This document shows positions 1 through 10,439 of a DNA stretch of 64,000 nt, piece by piece. The notes beneath the pieces are model-generated. The model saw nothing but the letters and a program-made list of their open reading frames with translations, had not been told where the DNA came from and did not search any database. Position 1 is the stretch's first letter. Every line of letters starts with the position of its first letter. Origin of the DNA: Lepidostoma basale (lineage: Eukaryota > Arthropoda > Insecta > Trichoptera > Lepidostomatidae); the NCBI GenBank assembly GCA_022606425.2, contig JAHDVF020000016.1, positions 3,502,501-3,566,500 of the forward strand, given 5' to 3'. The position numbers were made by a program, and so were the translations under genes.

Positions 1-135
1 TTGCAATTTCTTCTACGTTCGCCATAATTTGTGTTGTAGATGTTTTATTTGTCTTATGACTGAAGATGGACTGGTTGTCCGAAACATGTCTGATGTGTAA
101 TTTTAATAGTGTTGTATGTACAAAGCACATAAAAA
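1..135 (+). repeat. PLE P3 terminal repeat, inverted pair at window edge
   Basis: Bases 1-42 are the reverse complement of a segment that recurs at 39305-39340 (CATCTACAACACAAAG, then TTATGGCGAA), the distal end of PLE family P3. Bases 43-135 run in the opposite sense and carry a hammerhead-like core. The same minus-then-plus arrangement recurs at 56753-56930 and 63826-64000. The element continues off the left edge, so its body is not visible. The family assignment rests on similarity to the copy at 55.7-56.3 kb, which lies next to a GIY-YIG remnant. Confidence 0.55.
56..98 (+). ncRNA. hammerhead-like ribozyme core (P3)
   Basis: Box CTGAAGA at 60-66 matches the CUGANGA consensus. One spacer base is followed by stem GGAC (68-71) pairing with GTCC (77-80), then GAAA (81-84), the palindrome ACATGT as a very short stem III, and C at 90 as the expected cleavage position. 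Stem I is weak. Minimal hammerheads of this kind are known in PLE terminal repeats. Self-cleavage is inferred, not shown. Confidence 0.5.
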
Positions 136-1290
136 AAGAAAAAGATAAATACTAATTATAACACTTTTATTCCTAGTTTCTAATAACAAGTACTTGGAAA
201 AATTGTATAATGAGGTATGCTAAAGAATTAAAAATTGTCGAGAATAAAAAAAAACGATCTAAGAAATTTGGGGTGAAAATTGCCCAACCTTACGCTCGAT
301 GTTACAAATTTTAACTTAATGTTCACCGAGTTGAAAATTTACTCAACAATAATAATGCATATATAAACGTATCTCAAAAATTTATACAAAATATGTTTTT
401 GCATAATTCTCCAACAAAAAAGATAATTACGTTATATCCATAAAAATCACGTGACAATACAATTTCAATTAGTGATATACATGTTTGTGACATGTATAGA
501 CACTATCATGTTTTTTTGGATACCATTGTTTCAACAAAATTCGTTCGTAATCTAGAATCTGCAATGACTTAATATTTTATTTACTTTTCATTTACTCTTT
601 CCCATGTAAGTAGATGGATTCTCTTATGATCAAAATTGTTCGATATAAAGAGATTCCATTCCATGCACGCTCCAAGCAGGTTCTGTCAATTGTCATTCAT
701 TCTTCTGTCCCAAACGTACAAAGGCAGTCCTCGTATCCAACTCCTCTAACATTTCGTTCTCACTCTCGCACTCAATGTCCCTCATATCTTATCATATAGC
801 TCATATTTTCTAGCCTCATTCTCGTTATTACCGGGAGCGTATCCATATAACTGGAACACTCTCATTAGCCCGATTTTAAAACGAATCCACGTGAGACTCG
901 GACTAAGACATTCATATCCTTTCTTACATTCTACCATCCTATAATTTTGAGTTTATTTACTTACATTGTGGTATAGAAAATTTATTTATAATGTTTGGGA
1001 ATTAATGTCGAAAATTGTATTCATGATGAACAATATTTACACGTTCAGAAAACTAGGAGTATTTACAAAGTACCTTAACAATTAATTTCAATCAATGTTA
1101 CGCTAATGACCATAGAATTCATCAATTTGTTATGATATGGATTTTCGATATCCGACGTTTTAATCACTTGTAGTTGAATTAAATATACAATTTATAATTA
1201 TATGTTTTTTTTCGATCTTGGGTATATCCATTTATTATGTTATTTTATTCGACAAACGTGTGAGGGGTGGGTAATTCATGCTTAACTCCA
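136..1290. other. AT-rich stretch, nothing recognised
   Basis: No ORF with domain-like composition, no RNA gene and no match to the repeat families of this window. The small open frame at 614-799 has a composition typical of chance ORFs. Confidence 0.4.
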
Positions 1291-1739
1291 TCACCGTGCC
1301 GTGTCCCTGGCAGTCCGAGAGTGCAAAAGATGTGCTGCTGCCGGGCGACGCGCTAAGGACACCTTCCTTCCAAGGTTTGTATTTCCTGTAGTACTGGATG
1401 CCAACGCGGTTTTGAATCGAAGATCTTCATTCCTATTTATATTTTTCAGATGGAAATGAACCTCGATTGCCTCGCTGATGAGAAATGTCCGATGGACCGT
1501 ATGGCCCGATGGGTTGCCCACTCTTTGTGAGTTTCCGGAAACGTCCTACTCAGTTGGGGTATATCCGTGACATGATCGATCATATAGCCTCTCCTCACCA
1601 ATTCCTGTCCCACCTACAAGTTGGTTAATTCTGTTACATCTAGCAATCTGAGCCAAGATTTTGGTAACCGTTCTCTTTGAAAACTCAGATCGACAATCAG
1701 GCGGGAAAAAAAGGATCCGGGAATAAATCAACAAACTCG

Positions 1740-1895
1740 GATGTTATGATTTGGCAGCAGGATACATCGACTTCAGAAAACCCTGCGTTGTAAAAAGCAA
1801 GGGGAAATGACTACACTATTTTCACCTCGAAATCCATCAAATGAGAATGGACACGACCCTCAATCACGAGGAATACGACTGAGAAGAAGAAGTAA
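1740..1895 (+). repeat. LINE 3'-end-like fragment with (GAA)n tail
   Basis: A noncoding stretch ends in GAGAAGAAGAAG at about 1878-1890. This resembles the (GAA)n tails that end other LINE 3' fragments in the window (29515-29578 and 62925-62945). No RT or endonuclease motif is present, so the assignment rests on the tail and the truncated look. Confidence 0.3.
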
Positions 1896-2030
1896 TGGTT
1901 TTGTCATTTAAAACACCACACTTGCTGTGCGGGTTGGCGAGTTCACAGAGACATGTTGGTCCATTTTTAACAGACCAGCAGAGCGGTATTGTTGATTAAG
2001 CTGCTGCCTTCATCAGTCTGTTTTTTTCAG

Positions 2031-2123
2031 TTACATGGCAATGGAGGTTCGCCCCTCTTCCTGTTCGCTATGATACTGATAGCAATACCAGTGGTCACAT
2101 TAGCCGGAAGCTGCGGCGCCTAA
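2031..2123 (+). CDS. possible host terminal exon with hydrophobic C-terminal tail
   Basis: A long pyrimidine tract ending in CAG (2021-2030) is followed by 30 open codons and TAA at 2121-2123. The peptide starts LHGNGGS, and residues 8-25 are strongly hydrophobic (PLFLFAMILIAIPVVTL), followed by AGSCGA and stop. Such a tail would suit a GPI-anchor signal or a C-terminal membrane segment. The exon is GC-richer than its surroundings. Overlapping polyadenylation signals (AATAAATAAA) lie about 310 bases downstream. No upstream exon with matching phase was found, and I do not recognise the family. It could also be a chance frame behind a chance acceptor. Confidence 0.3.
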   Translation, partial: LHGNGGSPLFLFAMILIAIPVVTLAGSCGA

Positions 2124-2435
2124 CATACCACTTAAGGATGCTAGGGAATAGAACTTTTCTGTAGTTTTGCTGATGTTTGGCAACGTGGCGACTTGTAACA
2201 TTTTTAAAGCACACATCCTTCAGCTAGGGTGTTCCAGAGAATGTGCGCTAATACGAACCTGACCAATGGACCCCCTCCCCCCACTTTACACGTATGTATT
2301 ATACAGAAACATAACCGTCGACCGATTCGTCAATCACCAGAACAACCCACTGAAGAGATGGAAAGAAAATTGGGCGTCTTCGTCTCAGGACCAAAATTGA
2401 TATTCAGTCTGAACAGATCACAAAATCTGCCGCAG

Positions 2436-2446
2436 AAATAAATAAA
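2436..2446 (+). promoter_or_regulatory. possible polyadenylation signal pair
   Basis: Two overlapping AATAAA hexamers at 2437-2446, downstream of the candidate terminal exon at 2031-2123. AATAAA is frequent by chance in AT-rich DNA, so this only supports the exon call weakly. Confidence 0.25.
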
Positions 2447-2494
2447 GATGTCAATCCCCATCATTCCGGTAGTACCAGTAGATGTAAGTGCCAG

Positions 2495-2575
2495 AAGATG
2501 GCAGCGAGCTTCTGAAACCGGTCGAAACTAAAAACACAATTGGAATAAAACTAAAAATATATCATAAATGAGTTT
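2495..2575 (+). repeat. PLE terminus-like fragment
   Basis: Contains GAAGATGGCAGCGAG followed by GAAACCGGTC, the same box, spacer and GAAACCGGTC order seen in PLE P1 termini, then an AT-rich segment. The CUGA box reads CAGAAGA. Short and degenerate. Confidence 0.3.
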
Positions 2576-2740
2576 TTATTATTTTCAATATTTACAATGA
2601 ACTTATACCAAGAAATTACAATTACATTAATCATATAAACCATAATAATATTTATTCCAATATGTGAGCACATGATGATTTTCTAATCAAAAAAGTTTAT
2701 AATTTATTGTATATTTAATACGATACAAAACTCATAATAA

Positions 2741-3003
2741 AACCTCTTTATTTAGATTCAATCCTTGGGATTGGTTTGCAGCTAAGTGTAACAATGTTTA
2801 ATGTTCATGGGATGCCGCTTAGGCCTTTTTAATGATGCAGTTTTTCATTGCTTTCTCCCTTTTTGTATACAACAGGTTATTTGAACCCATTTACCGTGTA
2901 CAACTTTTTAGTTATTGATTCTCATGGCACGTGATAGGTTGCTAGTCTATTTCCATTTTCATTGTCACGTTAATTCTACCAGACCAAAAATTGTGTAATG
3001 TGT
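2741..3003 (-). mobile_element. SINE-B copy (5'-truncated, full 3' region)
   Basis: Read on the minus strand, the core (ATGGCAATAGATT-type, CACGTGCCATGAGAATCAA, TTGTACACGGTAAATGGG) is followed by a 3' part ending in GCAAACCAATCCCAAGGATT near 2760-2781. That tail is nearly identical to the end of LINE-C at 27425 and 5360. The tRNA-like head is missing here but present in the copy at 29640-29882. Confidence 0.65.
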
Positions 3004-3049
3004 TAAGTCTTTAAGCGAATAAAAAAAATTTCCAAAAATGAAATTGAAA

Positions 3050-3100
3050 TTTTTAGGATTGATATGTGCCGCCTTTCTAAGGTATTATCAAATATCAGCT
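3050..3100 (-). repeat. PLE P5-type terminus fragment, decayed ribozyme-like core
   Basis: On the minus strand: box TTGATAA (3085-3091 on +), one spacer base, then CCTT pairing with AAGG. The GAAA is lost (GGCAC instead) but ACATATC follows. Similar cores lie at 45100-45126 and 63129-63153. Confidence 0.4.
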
Positions 3101-4099
3101 TAATCCATTTTTAATTTTCTTGCTTGGAAGACTCGAAAATAAAAAATTAAATATTTGTAGCTCTAATTTTTGTTTTTTATACCAAATAATAAAATCCCAC
3201 TATTTAGGGTCTCTTTATGGTCTTCATTTCGGTTCTAAAGTACAAAGTGCTTTTATAAAATGTGTAATTGGTTTTGGTCAAAAAGAAATCGTAGGTAAAT
3301 TTCCATTTACCGTTGGGGAATCCTGCAGCAACCTTTAGGAATACAAAATTCTTGACATATATATTCCCAGCCTGGAAATATTATAAATATTTTATTAACA
3401 TTTAGTAAATATTTTGAATATTGCATTCATTGTGTTTTTCGAAAATCTTCCGCTAGATCTGCGAAATCAAAATTGCAAGATTACGTTAATCTATTGATAT
3501 ATTTATATTGGTTCCACAAGTTTGATAATAAGAGATTTTGCCACCATCCCTAATATCTACTAACTAAATATTGAAAAATATATTTTTTTAATAAAATAAT
3601 TTTCTGTAATACGTGCTTAGTTTTATTTATATTTGAATAAAAAAAACTTGTGTGTACCTACTTATCTACACACGTAAGAAATTATTTGGCGTAACATCCA
3701 AAAAAATTAATAACTCCAAAATTGTATCCCTCGTGCCAATACTCTACATTACGCACGCTTAATAGTAAACTGACCGATTATGGTTTAGGTCATAATTGAG
3801 TTAACATTAGGCAGAGGCTTGTGTTAACACTATCCATCGTTTCGCGTTAAAATTTATTCATTACACTATATCGGTATTTTTCATTCGTACCTACGTGTTT
3901 TTCACCTGTTTTTGTTAAAATACCGACTCATTTCAGATTGAGCAAAACTTGTTTTTTTGAGTAAAGCCAGTGTTCTATTAAGCGTGTGATTAGTATAATA
4001 GAAAGGACGATAAAATAATATAAGAAAGATATAAGTGTACTTATATTTTTGGTACAGGTACTCTTTTTCCATTAAAATAAGATATAGTAAGTGTTCGCA
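3101..4099. other. AT-rich stretch, nothing recognised
   Basis: No convincing gene or repeat. The open frame at 3120-3338 is low-complexity and has no homology I can recognise. Confidence 0.4.
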
Positions 4100-5400
4100 T
4101 TCATAAACCTGGAGAAGGCTTTCGACAAAGTAGACTGGAAAAGACTCTTCGAGATTTTGAAGAGAATTGATATCAAATATAGAGATAGTCGAATAATCCA
4201 GACGCTATACAAAAATGAGGTCGCTATAATCAGATGTGACGATGATACATAGGAAGCCAGTATAAGACAGGGGTTAATACAGGGATGCTCTCTGTCACCT
4301 GTTCTTTTTAACGCTTATATACAGAGTGCGATTGACGACTTGAGAGAGAGAATGAGCCACAGAGAAGGTGTAAAGATCCACGGGCAAAGGTGGATATGAT
4401 AAGGTTTGCTGACGATATTTCTATAGTTACTGAAAGTGAAGAAGAACTGCAAGAGGCCTTAACAACTATGCAAAGCATTCTTCAAAATAACTACAACATG
4501 AAGATAAATAAAGACAAAACAAAGACATTCGGGTGGTGGTCTAGGGGATAGAACGCTTGGCTCCTGATCCAGGGGACATGGGTTCAAGCCTGGACACGAC
4601 CAGATTCCTTATTCATAATAATGAGCTATTTTCTGCTCACATTGAAAATTGTAAAATAAATTCTAATATCATTGATGTAAATCTTTGATATTAGTCTTTT
4701 TAAAAAAAAAAAAAAAAAAGCTGCTGACTGTAGGCCGAACGCTACATCAGATGAGAGTTGTGATGTCAGGAGTTCCACTAAAGAACACCAAGGAGTTTGT
4801 CTACCTCGGGAGCTAAATAAAAAATAAGGATGGTCGGTCTAAGAGCGAGGTCGACAGCCGTATATATCAGGCTAGGCTTGCATTCAATAAAAGGTCGAAA
4901 ATAATAGAATCGGATAATATATACCTAAAACTGAGAATACCCCTCATCAAGACCTATGTATGGAGTATCTTGATATACAGCTGTGAGACATGGTGCCTAT
5001 CCAAAAGAGATTAACGTGGACTTGAGGCTTTTGAGATGTTATCCTATAGAAGACTATTAGGAATTTTCTGGAGAGACCACATTACAAATGAGGAGGTTCT
5101 CCAAAGAATCGAAGGAGGAAGGCACCTCCTCGGGACCTTGTACAAAGTGTGCAAGATGAATCGGTCATGTAATACGACAAGAAGGCCTCTTGCATGCCAT
5201 TATGGAGGGTATGGCCGAGGGGACAAACTCTAGGGGACGCCCACGCCGAGAGTACCTGGAGGACCTGTTGGTGGACGTGCGCTGCTCATCATATGCAGAT
5301 TTCAAAAGAACCACACAAGACAAGGAAGAATGGAAGAGAAGAATAGAGGAAATTGCTGCAAATCAATCCCAGGATTAAAACCAGAGAGAGAGAGAGAGAG
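4100..5400 (+). mobile_element. LINE-C copy, RT to 3' end, split by a SINE
   Basis: A decayed non-LTR retrotransposon. The upstream part encodes NLEKAFDKVDWKRLF (RT motif A), then QGCSLSPVLFNAYIQ (motif B, in 4270-4325) and FADDISIVTESEEELQEA (motif C, near 4405-4455), with in-frame stops. A tRNA-derived SINE sits at 4531-4719. The C-terminal part resumes after it (WSILIYSCETWCLSKRD near 4960-5010; YRRLLGIFWRDHITNEEVL; RGRPRREYLEDLL; TQDKEEWKRRIEEIAANQ) and ends at a stop near 5376, followed by (GA)n at 5383-5401. Several frames are needed, so it is dead. Related fragments lie at 27130-27475 and 34428-34632. The clade is uncertain. Confidence 0.85.
4531..4719 (+). mobile_element. SINE-A, tRNA-derived, inserted in LINE-C
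   Basis: The head is tRNA-like: A box TGGTCTAGGGG (4537-4547) and B box GGTTCAAGCCT (4581-4591), spaced as in a pol III promoter. A unique body ends in GATATTAGTCTTTTT and an A18 tract (4702-4719). The second copy at 5966-6156 shares head, body and the ATTAGTCTTTTT end. The anticodon arm looks most like tRNA-Arg, weakly. It interrupts the LINE-C reading frame, so it is younger than that copy. A clear target duplication was not found. Confidence 0.8.
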
Positions 5401-5965
5401 TAAATGTACTCGTATATCGAAAATAATTAAAAAACGATTATGCCATTTCAATGTTTCCATTTTAAGTTCACCTTTTTTTATAAATATGTCTAAGTTAATA
5501 AATATGTAATTGTACTTAATACTATACTTACGGCAGGACATTTTTTAGGCATATTTCCAAACGGTCTCATAATCGCCAGAACGAAATGGTGTTCTAGGGC
5601 TTGACATAAATTGAACTTTAACAATATCATACTCTCCCTGTACTCGTTACTCCTCATCTCATATGTTTTCAAAGATAGCTGAAATTGTCAAACAATGTTA
5701 ATATTTTACTAATTATTTCATATTAAGAAGCACGGAACCGGCAAAATAAAGAAGAGAAAACACAAGTACACATTGGCCCAACATGTCAATATTGCATTTA
5801 AAAGGAGAAAATTTAATGTTTTTTTAAGAAATTCAACGAATCCGTGTATATAAATAGGATAGTATAATGTTTCTTTCATAATATAATTAAGAAAAATAGT
5901 ACATATTAATGTAGTCTATAAAAATATTTTTTTGAGTTGTAATATTAATAAATAATGGCATATAT
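5401..5965. other. AT-rich stretch, nothing recognised
   Basis: No gene or repeat beyond short A and T runs. The open frames near 5302-5672 on the minus strand have chance composition. Confidence 0.4.
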
Positions 5966-6156
5966 GTTTTTTTTTTTGAAAAAAGACTAATACCAATGAT
6001 TTTAATCAATAATATTAGAATTTATTTTACAATCTTCAATGGGAGTAGAAAATAGCTCATTATTATGAAAAAGGAATCTGGTCGTGTCCAGGCTCGAACC
6101 CAAGTCCCCTGGATCTATCCCCTAGGCCAAGCGTTCTATCCCCTAGACCACCACCC
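5966..6156 (-). mobile_element. SINE-A second copy, with internal duplication
   Basis: Reverse-strand copy of the SINE at 4531-4719. The B box reads GGGTTCGAGCC (complement of 6093-6103), close to consensus. The poly(A) tail is the T run at about 5966-5977. The region between the boxes contains a repeat of CTATCCCCTAG (6117-6127 and 6136-6146) that lengthens the A-to-B spacing compared with the first copy. It lies directly beside a LINE-A fragment. Confidence 0.75.
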
Positions 6157-6179
6157 GGTTTCTGTAGACTATTGACATA

Positions 6180-6690
6180 CCATGTTAAGAGTCTGCAACA
6201 TGAATGTGAATAGTGGATCTAGAGAAGGTGGTTGAATTTCCGTATTTAGGAAGTACATTTACAAAGGATGGGCGAGTGGAGAGGGATATTCAATGGAGGA
6301 TTGGGGCAGGCAATAAAGCATTTATTGATTAAATGTTGCACTTAAAGTTGTCATCGCAAACTTAAGCATACCCAAAAAGCTATGGATTGTATGGAAGCTA
6401 TAAAACTAACTAACTAACTAACTAACCATCACGCCGTCTCCCCGAAGGGGTAGGCAGAAAGAATGGACTGACAAGAATGAATGAAGAAAGAATGGTAAAA
6501 AAAATATATGTTAATGATGTAAATGGAACCAGAAAAAGAGGAAGACCGAGGAAAATGTGGCACGATCAAATAAATCAAATATTGAATGTCGGCCATGTGA
6601 GGAGTCAGAGAAATCGACGCGCGTGCATGACACGATGTATGAATGTTGAGGAATCGAGATAAATATATCAGTAAAGAAAAGTGTAGTAAT
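6180..6690 (+). mobile_element. LINE-A fragments with an inverted 3'-tail segment
   Basis: Bases 6180-6400 encode part of the LINE-A connector (VERDIEWRIGAGNK-like). At 6402-6470 lies (CTAA)n plus CATCACGCCGTCTCC, which is the 3' tail of the same family on the opposite strand. At 6471-6690 the plus-strand sense returns with MNEERMVKKIYVNDVNGTR, RGRPRKMWHDQINQILNVG and RNRRACMTRCMNVEE. The switch happens at the shared sequence AGAAAGAATGG. The piece is a rearranged composite, not one insertion. The RGRPRK...DQIN C-terminus is typical of insect endonuclease-RT proteins. Confidence 0.8.
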
Positions 6691-7145
6691 CTATTCTTCC
6701 TGCCTACCCCTTGGTAAGTTAGCTAGTTACTCACAAGTATTGTGAAATTAAACAAATATGTGCTCTTTTCATTCTGAGCCACAGCAACGCGTGGCCGGGT
6801 ACAACTAGCTATATATAAATGTGAAACAAAATAATATTAAAAATATTTACCGAAACATTTCTCCCCCATGTACCAACAATACTTAAATTTACATTTAAAA
6901 CGTGTGGCGTAGTTCTGTTGTATTTAGTAACAGAGAATTCATGGACAGTAAGGTATTTTGGATCGGCGTAGTCCAGTGTTGTTCGTTCGAGAGTCTGATA
7001 TGGCTGAAATAAAAACTATTTATAACAATTGAAGGTAAAACAATACGCAACTATTAAGAATACAAGAGCACATGAGATTTCTCTCTAATCATATCAATCC
7101 ATTTCATTTTCACAAATAATAAATTGTTTTGTTGTGATCTATTTA
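6691..7145. other. no recognised feature
   Basis: AT-rich, with no coding or repeat signal that I can support. Confidence 0.35.
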
Positions 7146-7149
7146 GCCG

Positions 7150-7340
7150 AAGTATCTTCTTTTTCTTTTTCAACCTATTCCCGTCTACTCCTGGACAAAA
7201 TCCTTCTCCATTCACTTCCACGCCACTCTGTGTTGTGCAGATGGCATCCAGGTTATTCCGACATGTCTGTTCAGGTCATCCTTCCACCGTAGTTGCGGTC
7301 GCCCTGCTCTTCTCTTTTAACCGAAGTATACCAACAGATA
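7150..7340 (-). pseudogene. LINE C-terminal fragment
   Basis: The minus strand reads RAGRPQLRWKDDLNRHVRN, then in a neighbouring frame WMPSAQHRVAWK and MEKDFVQE, followed by an AAG-rich 3' tail. The order GRPxxRW-DD-W...A-R--W is typical of the C-terminus of insect non-LTR endonuclease-RT proteins. Frameshifts and stops are present. Confidence 0.6.
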
Positions 7341-7689
7341 AAAGAAAGAACATCCGAAGTTGATGATCGAGACTATGTTTCAAAATAAATCCACCCGTAT
7401 CGAAGCTTTACATATTGCATGATATTGAGGATACGTAGGGTAACTAAAGCGATTAAGTAATTAATGTCGTCGTATCTATACAATTACATATCGAGAAGAG
7501 GTTCCTTGAATCCTTTATTAAATCGTCCACATATAAAACATATCAATTTTATAAGTCTAGTTTATTTTGAATAATAAATTATTGCTATCTATCCTGTAAG
7601 AAGATGAAAATAACCTGATGTTATAATAACATAGAAAAGGTTTTATTTAGTAGTGTTTTAACAGCAAGTCAGAATTTATAAGACATAGA

Positions 7690-8025
7690 TGCGACTTATC
7701 ATTACGTATGCTGTAGAGATGCGGACCGACACTGTCGACTAGGCGGCTGCTATGAACATGTGAGATGAAGGTCCTAAGACCCATTACTCGAAAAACTCTC
7801 TGAGATCATGTCCGTAAAGGCCGTGCTACACTTTTTGAAACAAGCTCTCCACAAGGGTGACCTTGGTGGAATGTGGAGCCCCACATGTGGAATGCGTGTT
7901 CACAACAGTTTACAACCGCTAATGAAATCCCTTCCGGACACAGTCCCAAAGGAAGATCGCCTAAGAGATGGAGATATGATTACTGTGTCACAGATCGTCA
8001 GATTCGTAAAAAGATTTTTTTAATG
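7690..8025 (+). pseudogene. very decayed LINE C-terminal fragment
   Basis: Frames here read IPSGHSPKGRSPKRWRY (near 7935-7985), similar to the basic RGRPxKRW motif of other LINE ends, with degenerate sequence upstream. No RT motif remains. The family is unclear. Confidence 0.4.
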
Positions 8026-8029
8026 TCAA

Positions 8030-8560
8030 TTAAAAATGTATTTACCTCTATATAATTTTTTGAGTAGGCTAATTGAAAGAATACCCCGAGAACAAATACA
8101 CAAAATGTTATTTTCCACATCCTGATCAGCTGAAAATAATGTTTTCAATTTTTCACACTGTCAACCAATGTTTTATAGCCTCGGTTCACATTTAACTCTA
8201 TTAGTATTGAAATAAGTACATGGATATACAAATAATTTTAAAGTAAAAAAGATCAATTACCGCAATAAGTAAAATTAAATAACTATTAATCTAAAAAAAT
8301 TATATATTGAAGCATAGAAAATGAGTTTTTGATGTTAAAGTTACTGAGGTTTTAATGACGATAATTGTATTTATAATTAAAAATAATTGCACATACAGGA
8401 AACTGGGAGAGTAATCATCACATAAGTCATTAACTAGTACTATATTATTTCTATATATAAATATACTTCAATATTCATGATATAAATTTTCTAAACTTCA
8501 CGTTCAATATTGAATTTTATATATCAATAAAAATTTGGTTTAATTTTACGTAAGATGGAT
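8030..8560. other. AT-rich stretch, nothing recognised
   Basis: No gene or repeat family recognised. Confidence 0.35.
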
Positions 8561-8565
8561 ACTGT

Positions 8566-9129
8566 TTAACCTTTCCCTTACGGTGCTAAAATAAAAACGT
8601 GCGTTCCGGTGTAGGGTAGTCAGTTAGCGTTAAAAAATTAGCGATTTTAAATCGGAAAAATAGGAATATTCATAGCTAATCCCTTATATAATTATAATTG
8701 AAGTCAAAAATTATAATAATTGAGATTTAATTGCTAAAAACATTAAAAAACCATCTGGAAACGCTCACGGAACGGGCATAGACCCGCTCTGGTTGCAAGC
8801 CCGAAAGCGACTGCCGCCATTGCCGGCGCGGCGGGACGGCGAGAGTGAAAACATTGTGCTAGAACATATGCAAAAATGAGATCCGAATATAGAGTGGCGC
8901 ACTGAAAGCGCTGCTTATACGCGACTTTGTTTTCGATTTTCACAAAATACCTCCGATGTACCCGATAAATTCTGATTATAATTAATATTATTTTTTTTAA
9001 ATCAATGCGTAAATATATTATAGAGGAATACCTAAAATCTTAACCTTGTATTAATTATATTTATAGAGATATTAATGGTTTTTAGAAGCAACGTGTAGAA
9101 GATACCCATCATAGGGAAGGGAGGGTTAA
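8566..9129. mobile_element. possible piggyBac-like MITE
   Basis: A TTAA at 8566-8569 is followed by CCTTTCCCTTACGG. At the other end CATAGGGAAGGGAGGG is followed by TTAA at 9126-9129. Read inward from both ends, the termini are pyrimidine-rich and partly matching, and TTAA is the piggyBac target. The interior has a GC-rich island (8755-8835) and no transposase. The inverted match is imperfect, so this is tentative. Confidence 0.3.
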
Positions 9130-9223
9130 ACCCACAATTTTTATATTATAAATTAATTATTGAACGACATAGAATGAATGTAATTGAAACCTGTTAAACA
9201 CGTTATTTCTTATTCATTATTAT

Positions 9224-9269
9224 GCTTTTGGCAGACTTGGATCAGATTTGATCTAAGTCTGCCAAATGC
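9224..9269. repeat. near-perfect hairpin
   Basis: TTTGGCAGACTTGGATCA (9227-9244) pairs with TGATCTAAGTCTGCCAAA (9249-9266) at 17 of 18 positions, with a 4-base loop. Two more pairs extend it beyond a mismatch. No gene is nearby. It could be a small foldback element or a chance survivor of one. Confidence 0.6.
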
Positions 9270-9442
9270 TGAATAAACGATATCCCAAGATCTATCTTTG
9301 AGGATTCGATATGATCAATTAATATTTTTCATATCTTTGAAAATCGTCTTTCTGGCCTTAAGGAGTGCCTAATTAGGTATCTACGACATCAGATGTCCTG
9401 AAAAATTCAAAAATATTCTTCTTTCAATTTTTTTCTTCGTTT

Positions 9443-9556
9443 CTTGTAAACCAATTACTGTATGCAATTTTTCAGCTATTGATGATCCTCATGGCGTGTG
9501 ATAGGTAGCTAGTTTATTGCCATTTTCATGGTTACGTTAATTCCATGAGACCAAAG
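9443..9556 (-). mobile_element. SINE-B fragment
   Basis: Minus-strand match to the SINE-B core (ATGGCAATAAACTAGCTACC-like, then GAGGATCATCAATAGCTGAA and TGCATACAGTAATTGG). Both ends are truncated. It directly abuts the (CTAA) end of a LINE-A copy at 9558. Confidence 0.55.
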
Positions 9557-9557
9557 A

Positions 9558-9975
9558 CTAACTAACTATTATAAATTATTAACCACCACGTCGTCTCCCG
9601 GAAAGATAGGCAAAAAGAATAGACTGCCTTATTTTTCTTTCCAGAGATACTTATCTCGCTTCCTCAACATTCATACATCGTGTCATACACGCACGTTGAT
9701 TTCTTCGACTCCAAACGTGGCCGATATTAAATATTATATTGATTTGACCTGCAAAGTTTTCCTCAGTGTTCCTCTCTTTCTTGTTCAATTTATATCATCA
9801 ACATATACTTTTTTAACCATCCTTTCTTCATTTATTCTTTCCATGTGTCTAAACCATTTTAATGATCCTTTCATTATTTTGTTCATAACACTATTTTTAT
9901 TCGACACTCCCTCAAACACAGATTATCTACATATTCGTCTAAGAGATCTGCATTTATTCTACTTGGAGCCACAAT
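9558..9975 (-). mobile_element. LINE-A 3' fragment
   Basis: Starts on + with CTAACTA... and ACCACGTCGTCTCCCGG, the reverse complement of the LINE-A 3' end. It continues through the region that encodes the RNRRxCMTRCMNVEE and FGHMERMNEER segments in other copies. Many stops. An antisense frame of 115 codons is open here but lacks meaning. Confidence 0.7.
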
Positions 9976-10049
9976 ATTTTGAATCTTTTTATTTAAATGT
10001 TCAGGTCAAATTCGCTTTTTGTTCAACAGGAAAAAAATCATGAATTTAT

Positions 10050-10435
10050 ATCATGTAAAAATTCTAAAACCTTGATTTCTTCAGTATATACCGCAAATGT
10101 CCACTTTACGTCCTAAACGATATTGTTTACAATGAATTGTTCATTAATATCTGCATTCCTAGATTTAGGCCTCTTCAAATATTCTCCATTTTCCTCTATT
10201 CTATGCGAATATTATTCATCTTCATCCCCCGGCTGAAATTAGGTCGTCATAGCATTCATTTTGGGGTCGACTGATGCTCCTTTTTCAAACGAGCTGCTGC
10301 GAGAGAGCTTTCCTGAGCTGCGACGCTGAATGGAATAATTTTCCTTTCGTAATTGTGCTATTTTAGTATACATTTAATATTATTAAGTTTAGTACCATGC
10401 ATCAAATTTAATTTTAATATTTTCAGATTAATTTG
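10050..10435. other. no recognised feature
   Basis: No coding or repeat signal that I can support. Confidence 0.35.
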
Positions 10436-10439
10436 TAGA

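Noticed and set aside
1450..1526. Internal exon between a CAG acceptor and GTGAGT donor
   Set aside because: The only open frame (77 bases) cannot be joined in phase to a neighbouring open exon, and no family was recognised.
4531..4604. Functional tRNA gene
   Set aside because: The tRNA-like part lacks a paired acceptor stem and is followed by a SINE body and poly(A); a second copy exists.
9696..10043. 115-codon protein-coding gene
   Set aside because: It is antisense to a decayed LINE-A copy and similar antisense frames are open over other LINE-A copies (26010, 47614).
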